Shown here piece after piece: positions 33,246 to 41,187 of a stretch of DNA of 45,437 nucleotides. Below the pieces are notes generated by a model. That model had not been told where the DNA came from, ran no database searches, and saw only the letters and a list, made by a program, of their open reading frames with translations. The stretch is from Pirellulales bacterium (GTDB taxonomy: Bacteria; Planctomycetota; Planctomycetia; Pirellulales; JACPPG01). How positions within the stretch are numbered: position 1 is the first letter of the stretch; each line of letters begins with the position of its first letter. The DNA is taken from contig DASZWQ010000078.1 of assembly GCA_035546535.1 (NCBI GenBank), positions 1 through 45,437 on the forward strand. The letters run 5' to 3'. The translations under genes were made by a program, and so were the position numbers.

Positions 33246-34877
33246 ATGGACACCTCTGCTTTCCCAACGCTCAGCCAGGCGGAGCTCAGCCACGTCCAAT
33301 CGCTGGGCGAGCCTTGTCATTTCGAAGACGGTCAGCCCGTCTTTCGGGCCGGCCAGCCCAATATCGATTTGTACGTCGTGGAGCTCGGCCAGATCGAAAT
33401 CCAGAATCCCGCCGACCAGGATCGCATGGTCACGATGCACGGCCCCGGTCAGTTCTCGGGCGATATCGATCTGTTGACCGGCCGGCCCGTGATGGTCAGC
33501 GGCATCGCGCGAGGCGCGACGCGCGCCTGGAAGATTTCGAACAGCGAATTACGCGCCCTGCTGAATCGCGTGCCCAGTTTGGGCGAGAAGCTGATCGTGG
33601 CCTTTACCCGCCGGCGGGAGTTGCTGTCGCAGCTCAGTGCGTTTGGATTGCGCGTCGTCGGGCCGGGGTACTGTCGTGACACGAATACGGTGCGCGAGTT
33701 TCTCTATAAGAATTTCGTTCCGTTCACCTGGTTCGATAGCGAGACCGCTGCCGGACAAAACGAGCTGGCGAGGTTGGGCTCGCCAGGAAGGATGCCCGTC
33801 GTCGATTGCGGCGGCGGGCATGTCCTCGTCAATCCAACGCTGCACGAGCTGGCAAACGGCGCCGGGATTTGGCAGCCGTGTCCATCGCAGGAAGTCGACC
33901 TGGCGATTGTCGGCGCAGGGCCGGCCGGCATCACGGCGGCCGTTTACGGCTCGTCGGAAGGATTGTCGACCTTGATGCTCGATCGGCTCGGGCCGGGTGG
34001 GCAGGCGGGCGGCTCCTCGCGCATCGAAAACTTCATCGGCTTTCCCGCGGGGCTGAGCGGTGCAGACCTGGCCACGCGCGGTGTCTTGCAGATGCTCAAA
34101 TTCGGCGCACGTATCGTGGCGCCGGTGAATGTACAGAAACTATCGACGGCGCCGCGCGATGGGCTGCACACCCTGCAACTGGATTGCGGCGCCGAGATCA
34201 AAAGCCGGGTGGTTTTGCTCGCCTTGGGCGTGCGCTGGCGACAACTGGAAGCATCGGGCGCCAAACGATTCCTGGGGGCCGGCATCTATTATGCCTGCAC
34301 GACCGTCGAGGCGGACCTGTACGACAAAAGCGACGTCGCTGTCGTGGGCGCCGGCAATTCGGCCGGTCAGGCCGTGATGTTTTTGGCCGAATGTTGTCCC
34401 GATCGCACGGTGCATCATGTGGTGCGGAGCAAGCTGGGGCCTTCGATGTCTGAATACCTGACGCACAGGATTCGGGCGGCGAAGAACGTCGTGGTTCACG
34501 AGGACACCGAGATCGAGGCGATCGAGGGGGATCGTCGCATCGAGAAGATCCTGGTCAGGACGAAGGCCACGCAGTCGAAAGCGTGGCTTCCCTGCTCGGC
34601 CGTTTTTGTATTCATCGGCGCCGAACCGTCGACCGGGTGGCTTCCTCAGGAGATCGCCCGCGATGAGAACGGTTTTTTGCTGACCGGTACCGACGCCCTT
34701 CGCTCAGGCCAATGGCCGCGTACGGATCGGGATCCTTGTCCGTTGGAGACCTCGGTTCCGGGCATCTTGGCCGCGGGGGATGTTCGCTCGGGCTCGGTCA
34801 AACGAGTCGGCTTCGCCGTCGGCGACGGTTCCCTGGCCGTCACCTGCGCGCACCGGTTGTTGTCGATCGATCGGTAG
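33246..34877 (+). CDS. Cyclic nucleotide-binding / thioredoxin-like / TrxR-like flavoprotein fusion
   Basis: A 543-residue three-domain protein. Residues about 10-125 are a cyclic nucleotide-binding-type jelly roll (GQPVFRAGQPNIDLYVVELG, GPGQFSGDIDLLTGRP). Residues about 133-208 look like a thioredoxin/glutaredoxin-like domain (VVGPGYCRDTNTVREFLYKN, MPVVDCGGGHVLVNPT). Residues about 217-540 are a thioredoxin-reductase-like FAD/NAD(P) oxidoreductase: FAD site IVGAGPAGITAA (221-232), GGQAGGSSRIENFIGFP, second dinucleotide site VVGAGNSAGQA (366-376) and C-terminal GILAAGDVRSGSVKRV. The usual reductase CxxC is not intact: the site reads YYACTTVEA with one cysteine (C351). The thioredoxin-like domain also has just one cysteine near its motif. 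A related fusion family exists, so this is not an assembly artefact. Electron transfer through classical cysteine pairs is therefore doubtful. The jelly roll may sense a nucleotide or act only as a scaffold. Confidence 0.92.
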   Translation: MDTSAFPTLSQAELSHVQSLGEPCHFEDGQPVFRAGQPNIDLYVVELGQIEIQNPADQDRMVTMHGPGQFSGDIDLLTGRPVMVSGIARGATRAWKISNSELRALLNRVPSLGEKLIVAFTRRRELLSQLSAFGLRVVGPGYCRDTNTVREFLYKNFVPFTWFDSETAAGQNELARLGSPGRMPVVDCGGGHVLVNPTLHELANGAGIWQPCPSQEVDLAIVGAGPAGITAAVYGSSEGLSTLMLDRLGPGGQAGGSSRIENFIGFPAGLSGADLATRGVLQMLKFGARIVAPVNVQKLSTAPRDGLHTLQLDCGAEIKSRVVLLALGVRWRQLEASGAKRFLGAGIYYACTTVEADLYDKSDVAVVGAGNSAGQAVMFLAECCPDRTVHHVVRSKLGPSMSEYLTHRIRAAKNVVVHEDTEIEAIEGDRRIEKILVRTKATQSKAWLPCSAVFVFIGAEPSTGWLPQEIARDENGFLLTGTDALRSGQWPRTDRDPCPLETSVPGILAAGDVRSGSVKRVGFAVGDGSLAVTCAHRLLSIDR

Positions 34878-35080
34878 AGGATGTGGGGTTCTCGTTCGTC
34901 CGCGTGCTTTCGCCGTCCACCCCGCTCGGCCAATCGCGCGGCTCTATTCCCGCGAACCACCGCGCCGCGTAGGATGATTTGCGACATTTGCCCATCGGGG
35001 TGGCCGCCAGGCCGGCGCGCCCGAATTTCGGAGTTCCTTCCGAGATCGCCGCGTGCTCTTGTTTGGGAGTAATTCCACCT

Positions 35081-36877
35081 ATGACTACTCAGTCGATCGC
35101 TTCTGCTGATCCGGCCGCTCGCCCGAACCCTCTGCGTGTATGGCCGGCGGTGCTACTGCTGGTATTACTGGTGGTGGCGAGAGTCTCGCCCTATCTGGCC
35201 CAAGAGATGTCGTTCGGCCTGTTTATGTTCGCCGTGAATACTCCGTTGGTCGCCGGTTTGGGAATTCTCTTGTGGTGGATGTTCGGCAGCCGCGCGACAG
35301 GGCGCGAACGCTGGTTCGGTCCGCTGGCCGTGGTGGCGATCGGCGCTCTGTGCTATTTCCTCCTGGATCCATCGCTCAAGGGGATGGGATTCTTCTTCTA
35401 TATCGTGCCGACCGGAATGGCGGCACTCAGTCTGACGCTGATCTGCCTCGGCCGGCTGCGGTCGGATGTTCGCCTGTGGGGTGCGCTGGCGGCGGCGCTC
35501 GTCGGATTCATGGGCTGGGACCTGGTACGCAGCGAAGGCATCTGGGGTGATTTCAAAACGACGCTTGCATGGCGCTGGAAGCCGACGGCCGAAGAGCTAT
35601 TCTTGGCGAGCTTGGATAAGGAGGGCGCGTCAGCAGCTCCAACAGCGGAGGGAGCCGTCTCGAGTGAGGATGCGGCAACTCCGACCTGGTCCGAGTTCCG
35701 CGGCCCCCAGCGCGATAGCGTCGTACACGGTGCGGCAATCGACACGGATTGGAAGAACCATCCTCCCAAGGAGCTTTGGCGCCGCAAGGTCGGTCCGTCC
35801 TGGTCGAGCTTTGCCGTGGCCGGTCACTCGATTTTTACGCAGGAGCAGCGCGGCGATGCCGAAGCCGTCGTTTGCTATGACGCCGACACGGGCAACGAGC
35901 GGTGGATTCACACGTCGCCAGCCCGCTTCTGGGAATCTGTCGCCGGGGCCGGGCCACGGGCCACGCCCACGCTGAAGGATGGCAAACTGTTCGCCGTCGG
36001 GGCGACAGGATTAGTTCATTGTCTCAATCCCGCGAATGGCGCCGTGATCTGGGAGCGCGATCTCACGAAGGATGCAGCGCGCGAGCCGTTGACGTGGGGA
36101 TTCTCGTCTTCGCCGCTGGTCGTTGGGGATGTGGTGGTCGTGTACGCAGGCGGAGCCGACGACAAGGGCGTGTTCGCCTACGACATCGCCTCGGGCGAGC
36201 CGCGATGGAGCGTTCCGGCCGGCGACCATAGTTACAGTTCGCCCCACCGCGCGAACATCGCGGGGCGCGATGTCGTGCTGATGCTGACCAACACCGGGCT
36301 CACGGCCATCGATCCCGTCGACGGTAAGAAAGCGTGGGACTACGAGTGGAAGTACGAAGGCTATCGAACCTTGCAACCACTCGTGGTCGATGGCTCGGGC
36401 ATCCTGCTCGGCACGGGCATGGGCACCGGCACGCGGCGCGTGGACGTAAGCCTGGCCTCTGGAACCCCAGAGATCAGCGATCGCTGGACATCGCTGGAAA
36501 TGAAGCCCGACTTCAACGACTACGTCGCCCATAAGGGTTTCTTGTACGGCTTCGATCATAATTTCTTTTCGTGCGTTGACCTGGAGACGGGCAAACGCAC
36601 CTGGAAAAAGCGCGGCTACGGCAACGGGCAAGTTCTGCTGCTGCCGGACGCCGATCAACTGCTGGTGCTCAGCGAAAGCGGCGACGTCGCCGTGCTCAGC
36701 GCAGATTCCAAGAACTCGCAAGAGCTCGCCCGGACCAAGGTGCTGGACAACAAAACCTGGAACCATCCCGTGCTGGTGGGCGATCGGCTGTACGTCCGCA
36801 ACGGCGAAGAAGCGGTTTGCCTGCAACTGCCGCTGCTCGCGACCGCGACGAGCACGACAGCGATCGATAGCCCATAG
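35081..36877 (+). CDS. Membrane-anchored PQQ-like beta-propeller protein
   Basis: A 598-residue protein from the ATG at 35081 (GGGAG about 11 bases upstream); the upstream part of the frame is not protein-like. The first 150 residues hold five hydrophobic helices (about 19-40, 45-69, 78-95, 102-124, 131-149). After a short linker the outer part begins with TWSEFRGPQRDSVVHG, the typical planctomycete entry to a PQQ-like propeller. It continues with blades such as VCYDADTGNERWIHT, HCLNPANGAVIWERDL, FAYDIASGEPRWSV, TAIDPVDGKKAWDYEWK and SCVDLETGKRTWKKRG. The blades share the (D/N)-x-x-(T/N)-G-x-x-x-W signature of PQQ/BamB-type propellers. No PQQ dehydrogenase active site is visible, so it is probably a binding or scaffold propeller. 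The gene stands alone on the plus strand, convergent with mug. Confidence 0.9.
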   Translation: MTTQSIASADPAARPNPLRVWPAVLLLVLLVVARVSPYLAQEMSFGLFMFAVNTPLVAGLGILLWWMFGSRATGRERWFGPLAVVAIGALCYFLLDPSLKGMGFFFYIVPTGMAALSLTLICLGRLRSDVRLWGALAAALVGFMGWDLVRSEGIWGDFKTTLAWRWKPTAEELFLASLDKEGASAAPTAEGAVSSEDAATPTWSEFRGPQRDSVVHGAAIDTDWKNHPPKELWRRKVGPSWSSFAVAGHSIFTQEQRGDAEAVVCYDADTGNERWIHTSPARFWESVAGAGPRATPTLKDGKLFAVGATGLVHCLNPANGAVIWERDLTKDAAREPLTWGFSSSPLVVGDVVVVYAGGADDKGVFAYDIASGEPRWSVPAGDHSYSSPHRANIAGRDVVLMLTNTGLTAIDPVDGKKAWDYEWKYEGYRTLQPLVVDGSGILLGTGMGTGTRRVDVSLASGTPEISDRWTSLEMKPDFNDYVAHKGFLYGFDHNFFSCVDLETGKRTWKKRGYGNGQVLLLPDADQLLVLSESGDVAVLSADSKNSQELARTKVLDNKTWNHPVLVGDRLYVRNGEEAVCLQLPLLATATSTTAIDSP

Positions 36878-36928
36878 GCGCGAATGATCGATGCGATTGT
36901 TGCGCGTCGATCTGGGAATGCCGGCGCC

Positions 36929-37516
36929 CTATTTTCGCTGGCGGCTGTGCTGCGCCACGGCCCAGCGACGGAGCTCTCCGAACAGTCGTGCGAGGGCCGC
37001 GGGCTGGTAGTGGGCGTTGAGGCCGCTGGGGTTGGGCAGGACCCAGGCGTGGCTGCCGCCGAAGGGAGCCTTTTGCAGTCCCACCCCGGCTTCCTTGTTG
37101 CCCGACAGGATGCGGTAAGGACCAAGGCCGACGAAGGCGACGACGGTGGGGCGCCAGCGTTTGACTTTGGCCTGGAGCCGCTTGCCGCCGGCACGTAGTT
37201 CGTCGTCGGCAAGCTCATCGGCGCGGGCGGTGGCGCGTTCGACGACGTTGGTGATGCCATATTTGAGCTCCAGAAGCAAGGACTCTTCGAAGGGGGAGAA
37301 GAGGCGCGGCGTGAAGCCGCCGCCGTACAGGGCCGGCCAAAAACGGTTGCCGGGACGGCCGAAATGGTGACCAATCGCTGCCGTGTACAGGCCGGGGTTG
37401 ATGCCTACGAAGAGGACAACGAGGTCTTTCGCGACGAGGTCCGGGACGAACTTGTCGCGGGCCGCGAGGATCTGGCTTTTGGTAGGTTTCCAAGGGGTGG
37501 GCAATGGACGATTCAT
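36929..37516 (-). CDS. mug: G/U mismatch-specific DNA glycosylase (Mug/TDG family)
   Basis: A 195-residue uracil-DNA glycosylase of the Mug type, which removes uracil or thymine opposite guanine in base-excision repair. Key motifs are VLFVGINPGL (GINPG at 38-42, whose Asn activates water) and VLPNPSGLNAHY (NPSGLN at 162-167, the DNA-intercalating loop). RPGNRFWPALYGGGFTPRL and YGITNVVERATARADEL also match the E. coli Mug layout. I chose the ATG at 37516 (MNRPLPTP); an in-frame GTG further upstream at 37597 adds a poorly conserved 27-residue leader. The gene is divergent from the secreted propeller gene and convergent with the membrane propeller gene. Confidence 0.95.
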   Translation of the reverse strand: MNRPLPTPWKPTKSQILAARDKFVPDLVAKDLVVLFVGINPGLYTAAIGHHFGRPGNRFWPALYGGGFTPRLFSPFEESLLLELKYGITNVVERATARADELADDELRAGGKRLQAKVKRWRPTVVAFVGLGPYRILSGNKEAGVGLQKAPFGGSHAWVLPNPSGLNAHYQPAALARLFGELRRWAVAQHSRQRK

Positions 37517-37621
37517 CGGGCGGCCAACCTTATCGCAGCGCGCACGCTCTCGCAAATGATTACAATAATCGCACACCGAAAGGGCTGAGCGATCCACCTC
37601 AACGCCGAGTGAAATAAGATT

Positions 37622-38953
37622 ATGCGCACCACACTATTGCTCGCCCTTGTTTGTTGTCTCTCGGGAGCCGCGATCGCCGCCGACTTCGAGCAGGAGAAGC
37701 TTCAGAATTGGCACCAGTGGCGCGGTCCCCTGGCGAATGGTTTTGCGCCAGACGCCGACCCGCCCACGACCTGGGGTCCCGACTCGAACGTCCGCTGGAA
37801 GACGGCCGTTGCCGGCCAGGGTGAATCGACGCCCATCGTGTGGCAGAACCGCATCTTTCTCACCACCGCGATTAAAACCGATCGCGAAGAAGAGAAGCCG
37901 CCCGCCGAAACGGCCGAAGCACCCGGCGGCAATCCCTTTCGCATTGAGCGGCCCACGCACTATTACCAGTTCGTGGTGCAATGCTATGACCGTGGGGCCG
38001 GCAATCTGCTGTGGCAAAAAATCGTCGTCGAGGCCGTGCCTCACGAAGGACATCATCTGGACCACGGCTACGCGTCGCCTTCTCCGACAACCGACGGCCA
38101 GTTCGTTTACGCCTCGTTCGGCTCGCGCGGCCTCTACTGCTTTGACATGGACGGCAATCTGCAGTGGGAGCGCGATCTCGGCGACCTGAGAGTGTACCGT
38201 TTTTTTGGCGAAGCCACTTCGCCGGTGCTCTCGGGCGACACGCTGCTGGTGAACTGGGACCATGAAGGCGATTCGTTTCTCTATGCTCTCGACGCCCACA
38301 CCGGCAAGACTCGTTGGCAAGCGCCGCGCGAGCTGGGTACATCGTGGTCGACGCCGCTGGTGGTCGACTATGACGGCCGCAAGCAGATCGTCGTTAACTC
38401 GAACAAGAAGGCGCGCGGTTACGATTTCGCAACTGGCGACGTTCTCTGGGAGTGCGGCGGGCAGACGCGGGCGATCATCCCCTGTCCTGTCGCGTACGAC
38501 GGCAAAGTGTTCCTGATGAGCGGCTATCCGGAAAGCGCGCTCTTCGCCGTGCCGCTGGATGCGAAAGGGGACATCACGGGCACGGACAAGATTGCCTGGT
38601 CTCGAACTAGCGACACACCGTATTGCCCATCACCGGTTCTGGTTGACGGGAATCTTTATTTCAACAAGTCGAATGGCACCGTCCTGACGTGTCTTGAAGC
38701 GAAGACAGGCAAGCCGCTGATCGAAAAGAAACGCATGCCGGATCTCCGCGCCGTGTACGCGTCGCCCGTGGCCGCGCGGGACCGGATCTATTTCACAGAC
38801 CGTGACGGCACCACCCTGGTGCTGGCCGCCGGACCGGAAATGAAAGTCCTGGCCACGAATAAGCTCGACGCACCGATCGACGCCTCGGCGGCCCTGGTTG
38901 GTAAAGAGATCATTCTGCGCAGCAAGACGCACCTGTATTGCATTGGCGAATGA
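37622..38953 (+). CDS. Secreted PQQ-like beta-propeller protein
   Basis: A 443-residue protein with a signal peptide (MRTTLLLALVCCLSG, cleavage likely after AAIAA). The mature part starts with WHQWRGPLANGFAPDADPPT, the entry motif shared with the membrane propeller encoded just upstream. Blades such as YCFDMDGNLQWERDL, YALDAHTGKTRWQ and GYDFATGDVLWECGG carry the G-x-x-x-W signature of PQQ/BamB-like repeats. Histidines cluster in EGHHLDHGYASPSP. No dehydrogenase active site is recognised. Function unknown; in planctomycetes such proteins often occur in many copies. The start is fixed by the signal peptide; upstream GAG is a weak ribosome site. Confidence 0.9.
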   Translation: MRTTLLLALVCCLSGAAIAADFEQEKLQNWHQWRGPLANGFAPDADPPTTWGPDSNVRWKTAVAGQGESTPIVWQNRIFLTTAIKTDREEEKPPAETAEAPGGNPFRIERPTHYYQFVVQCYDRGAGNLLWQKIVVEAVPHEGHHLDHGYASPSPTTDGQFVYASFGSRGLYCFDMDGNLQWERDLGDLRVYRFFGEATSPVLSGDTLLVNWDHEGDSFLYALDAHTGKTRWQAPRELGTSWSTPLVVDYDGRKQIVVNSNKKARGYDFATGDVLWECGGQTRAIIPCPVAYDGKVFLMSGYPESALFAVPLDAKGDITGTDKIAWSRTSDTPYCPSPVLVDGNLYFNKSNGTVLTCLEAKTGKPLIEKKRMPDLRAVYASPVAARDRIYFTDRDGTTLVLAAGPEMKVLATNKLDAPIDASAALVGKEIILRSKTHLYCIGE

Positions 38954-38999
38954 GCGCGGGTTCGTGGGCGTGGCGGTTTCCCTCGACGAGAAGGAAGTG

Positions 39000-39118
39000 G
39001 TGCAGCCGCCGCGCGACATGGAACGGATTCGCACTCACTGTGCTGGTCATCATTGCCGTGGTCGTATTCCTGGTGATTGGCAAGGCCGTATCAGCTTCGG
39101 CGGCGGATCGTCAGGTGG
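39000..39118 (+). pseudogene. Decayed partial copy of the TPM-domain gene
   Basis: Bases 39021-39093 match 40794-40866 of the TPM gene with 9 mismatches in 73; this is the part coding GFALAVLVIIGVVVFLVIGK. The next bases, 39091-39120, match 41111-41140 (the SFGGGSSGG tail) at 25 of 30 positions. The roughly 240 bases between these parts of the TPM gene are missing here. The two parts are in different frames, so no protein with both can be made. No TPM domain precedes it. It begins just past the stop of the secreted propeller gene. I read it as the relic of a duplicated TPM gene, after internal deletion. Confidence 0.75.
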
Positions 39119-39249
39119 TGAAGCTCGAGGAGGGGGAAGCGACGCTCGACTTTGAGCTGACGCCGAATGCAAAATGAAGTCGCGATCACAATACCATTCG
39201 GGGACCTGGCCTGGCCACCTTGTTTGGAGCCGTGGACTATTTGGGCACT

Positions 39250-39891
39250 TCACATGCTCGAAGCCACCTCTTGTAACTTCGCGATCTCAGCCGGCGGACA
39301 ATCGATCGATGGTGCCTTTAGCCCGACCGGATTCTTCTTGAGCAGCGAAGCCAGAAACACGCACGCGGCCAGGTAGGTGCCGGCGAGTGTTGGGTGGCTC
39401 TGGTCGCGGTCATAAAGATTTGGCGTTTCGTGCCTGGCTCGATACTGCTGCCAGGCAACTCCGACAGGCACCACGATGGCCCCCAGCTCCTTTCCGACCG
39501 AGTTGTAAGCGTCGGTGATTGCTTGCTGGGCATCGGGCATGTTTTGCCGCGCCCAGGTCATGTAAAGCACCGTCTTCGAGCTGGCCCGCTTGACACAATC
39601 GTCGAACAGACGCACGTTCTCGGCCATTCTCTTGGCATTTTTGACCGGCAGCGTACTTTGCTCCTGCAAGACGACGTAATCAAAGCCACCGGTCTCGATC
39701 GCCTTCGCGGCTCGGCCGGCATTCCAATGCGTCCTCAGGGACGCTCCGCCTGCGCTGATCAGATCGTATCCAACGTGCAAACCTCGCGCTGCGGCCATTT
39801 CCGCGAGAAGCCCAGGCAAGTTATTGCGCTGCGTAAAGCTATTGCCAATGAACAGCATTTCGATCGACGATGGCTGCTTGGGCCTGGCCAT
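39250..39891 (-). CDS. SGNH/GDSL-type hydrolase
   Basis: A 213-residue protein from the ATG at 39891 (MARPKQPSSIEMLFIGNSFT). The serine nucleophile is S18 in FIGNSFT (block I, GNS). Block II/III-like sequence is SAGGASLRTHWNAG, then FDYVVLQEQS, and the catalytic pair is D163 and H166 in DRDQSHPTLAGTYLA (block V, DxxH). This layout fits SGNH hydrolases, close to the DUF4886-like group by the LQEQS motif. Likely an esterase or acetylhydrolase acting on polysaccharide or other carbohydrate esters. No signal peptide is obvious. A TTG at 39957 is a possible longer start, but would extend into the -10-like TACAAT and toward the palindrome at 39964-40010. The gene is divergent from the TPM genes. 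Confidence 0.85.
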   Translation of the reverse strand: MARPKQPSSIEMLFIGNSFTQRNNLPGLLAEMAAARGLHVGYDLISAGGASLRTHWNAGRAAKAIETGGFDYVVLQEQSTLPVKNAKRMAENVRLFDDCVKRASSKTVLYMTWARQNMPDAQQAITDAYNSVGKELGAIVVPVGVAWQQYRARHETPNLYDRDQSHPTLAGTYLAACVFLASLLKKNPVGLKAPSIDCPPAEIAKLQEVASSM

Positions 39892-39963
39892 GAGTTGCTT
39901 CGACCTCTTGGCAATCACGTTTCGCCATACGTCAATCCACCGCGCAACGTGGTACAATGCCGG

Positions 39964-40010
39964 TCGCGATTCCTGACGTTCTTGTGATCACAACTAACGT
40001 CAGGTCGCGA
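39964..40010. promoter_or_regulatory. 47-bp near-perfect palindrome between SGNH and TPM genes
   Basis: Centre TTGTGATCACAA (39982-39993) is a perfect palindrome. Flanking arms CCTGACGTT (39972-39980) and AACGTCAGG (39996-40004) are exact reverse complements, and outer TCGCGA (39964-39969 and 40005-40010) also pair. Only two or three bases are unpaired. It lies in the divergent spacer, 31 bases before the TPM start. A TACAAT sequence (39953-39958) just upstream could be a -10 for the TPM transcript, placing the palindrome at its 5' end. It may be an operator or an mRNA hairpin. Confidence 0.7.
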
Positions 40011-40041
40011 GCATTGCAATATGTTTCAAGGAGCACTGGGC

Positions 40042-41163
40042 ATGGCTCTGCGACTTCGTTTGGGGACCTCGCTGGCGCTGCTCGCGGTCATCGCTCTTCT
40101 GTCGAGCGGTCCGGTAATTGCCGACGAGCCGCCGTCGGCTGATGACACGGCGATTAATATCCCGCGGCCTGACGAGCATGATCTCGTCGTAGACCTGGCC
40201 CACTTGCTCAAAGCGACCGACGAGCGAGAAATCCAAGAGATCACTGCTCGCCTGGTCGCCGACAAGGCTATACCGATCGTGGTCGTGACGATCGAATCGA
40301 TGAAGGCCCACAGCCCTTTCAATCTGCGGATCGAGACGTTTGCGAATCTGTTGTTCGATCAATGGCAGATCGGCGCCGCCGAAATCGACGGGCAGGAGTG
40401 GAATCGCGGCATCCTGCTTTTGGTCTCCAAGGGGGATCGCAAGGCGCGCATCGAACTCGGCGGCGGCTGGCGGCGCGATCAGGATCGCGAGTGCCAACGC
40501 ATTATGCAGGACAAGATCGTTCCGCATTTCAAACGGAACGACTACTCGGGCGGGATCCTGGCCGGAGTCAAGGCGCTCGACGCTTTAGCGCGCGACCAGA
40601 CAAAGCCGCGAGCCGCCGCCGCTCCCGGCGGGCTGCCCGGAGGCACGCCTCCGGCGCTCGTGCCGCCATCAAACACGCCCCAGCAGCCCGCTCCTCAGGG
40701 TGCCGCGGCGCACGTCAACCGACCGATGCCACAGCTCCCGCAGCAGTTCCCGCGCGCGTGGCCCCACCCGGCGGTGCAGCCGCCGCGCGCCTCGAACGGA
40801 TTCGCACTCGCTGTCCTGGTCATCATTGGGGTCGTCGTGTTCCTGGTGATTGGCAAAGCCGTGTCGGCCGCGTCTGGGATGACCGGCGCGCGCCGCCGGG
40901 GCTTCGGCGCGCGGCACGTCACTAACGATTCCTGGTGGGGTGGCCCGTTCGGCTGGCAGAATTGGGCGCTTTACGAGATGTCGCGCCAGAACTGGCAGCA
41001 AAATAACAGCATCACGCACCATTCCACGTCGCATTTTTCGGATAGCGCGATGTCGCACGGCGGCGGCTTCTCGTCGAGCCCGCCCATGGACACGTCCTCC
41101 TCGTCGTCGAGCAGCTTCGGCGGTGGATCGTCGGGGGGCGGCGGCGCCACCGGTTCTTGGTAG
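40042..41163 (+). CDS. Secreted/membrane TPM-domain protein with Gly/Ser-rich tail
   Basis: A 373-residue protein. The ATG at 40042 has AAGGAG eight bases upstream; the ATG at 40021 has no such site. The signal peptide is about residues 1-27 (LALLAVIALLSSGPVIA). The TPM (DUF477, YgcG-like) domain spans about 45-185 and includes VVDLAHLLKATDEREI, IPIVVVTIESM, RGILLLVSKGDRKARIELG and DYSGGILAGVKAL. A proline/alanine-rich linker follows, then one membrane helix (about 253-275) and a low-complexity tail ending in SSSFGGGSSGGGGATGSW. Members are linked to membrane-associated functions; some have phosphatase activity in vitro. The gene is 25 bp upstream of a second TPM gene and probably cotranscribed with it. 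A broken copy of this gene lies 1.1 kb upstream, beyond the SGNH gene. Confidence 0.92.
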   Translation: MALRLRLGTSLALLAVIALLSSGPVIADEPPSADDTAINIPRPDEHDLVVDLAHLLKATDEREIQEITARLVADKAIPIVVVTIESMKAHSPFNLRIETFANLLFDQWQIGAAEIDGQEWNRGILLLVSKGDRKARIELGGGWRRDQDRECQRIMQDKIVPHFKRNDYSGGILAGVKALDALARDQTKPRAAAAPGGLPGGTPPALVPPSNTPQQPAPQGAAAHVNRPMPQLPQQFPRAWPHPAVQPPRASNGFALAVLVIIGVVVFLVIGKAVSAASGMTGARRRGFGARHVTNDSWWGGPFGWQNWALYEMSRQNWQQNNSITHHSTSHFSDSAMSHGGGFSSSPPMDTSSSSSSSFGGGSSGGGGATGSW

Positions 41164-41187
41164 ATCAGCACCTGCTCGCAATTCTGA

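Noticed and set aside
36011..36826. Minus-strand open frame of 271 codons
   Set aside because: Antisense to the membrane propeller gene; no domain or signal sequence of its own.
38938..39177. Small plus-strand frame with a membrane helix (79 codons)
   Set aside because: Its only recognisable part is the copied TPM membrane helix; the rest is frame-shifted relic sequence, so it is reported as a pseudogene rather than a small gene.
39982..39993. CRP-type binding site (TTGTGATCACAA)
   Set aside because: CRP needs TGTGA and TCACA half-sites separated by six bases; here they abut and share the centre, so a CRP site is not supported.
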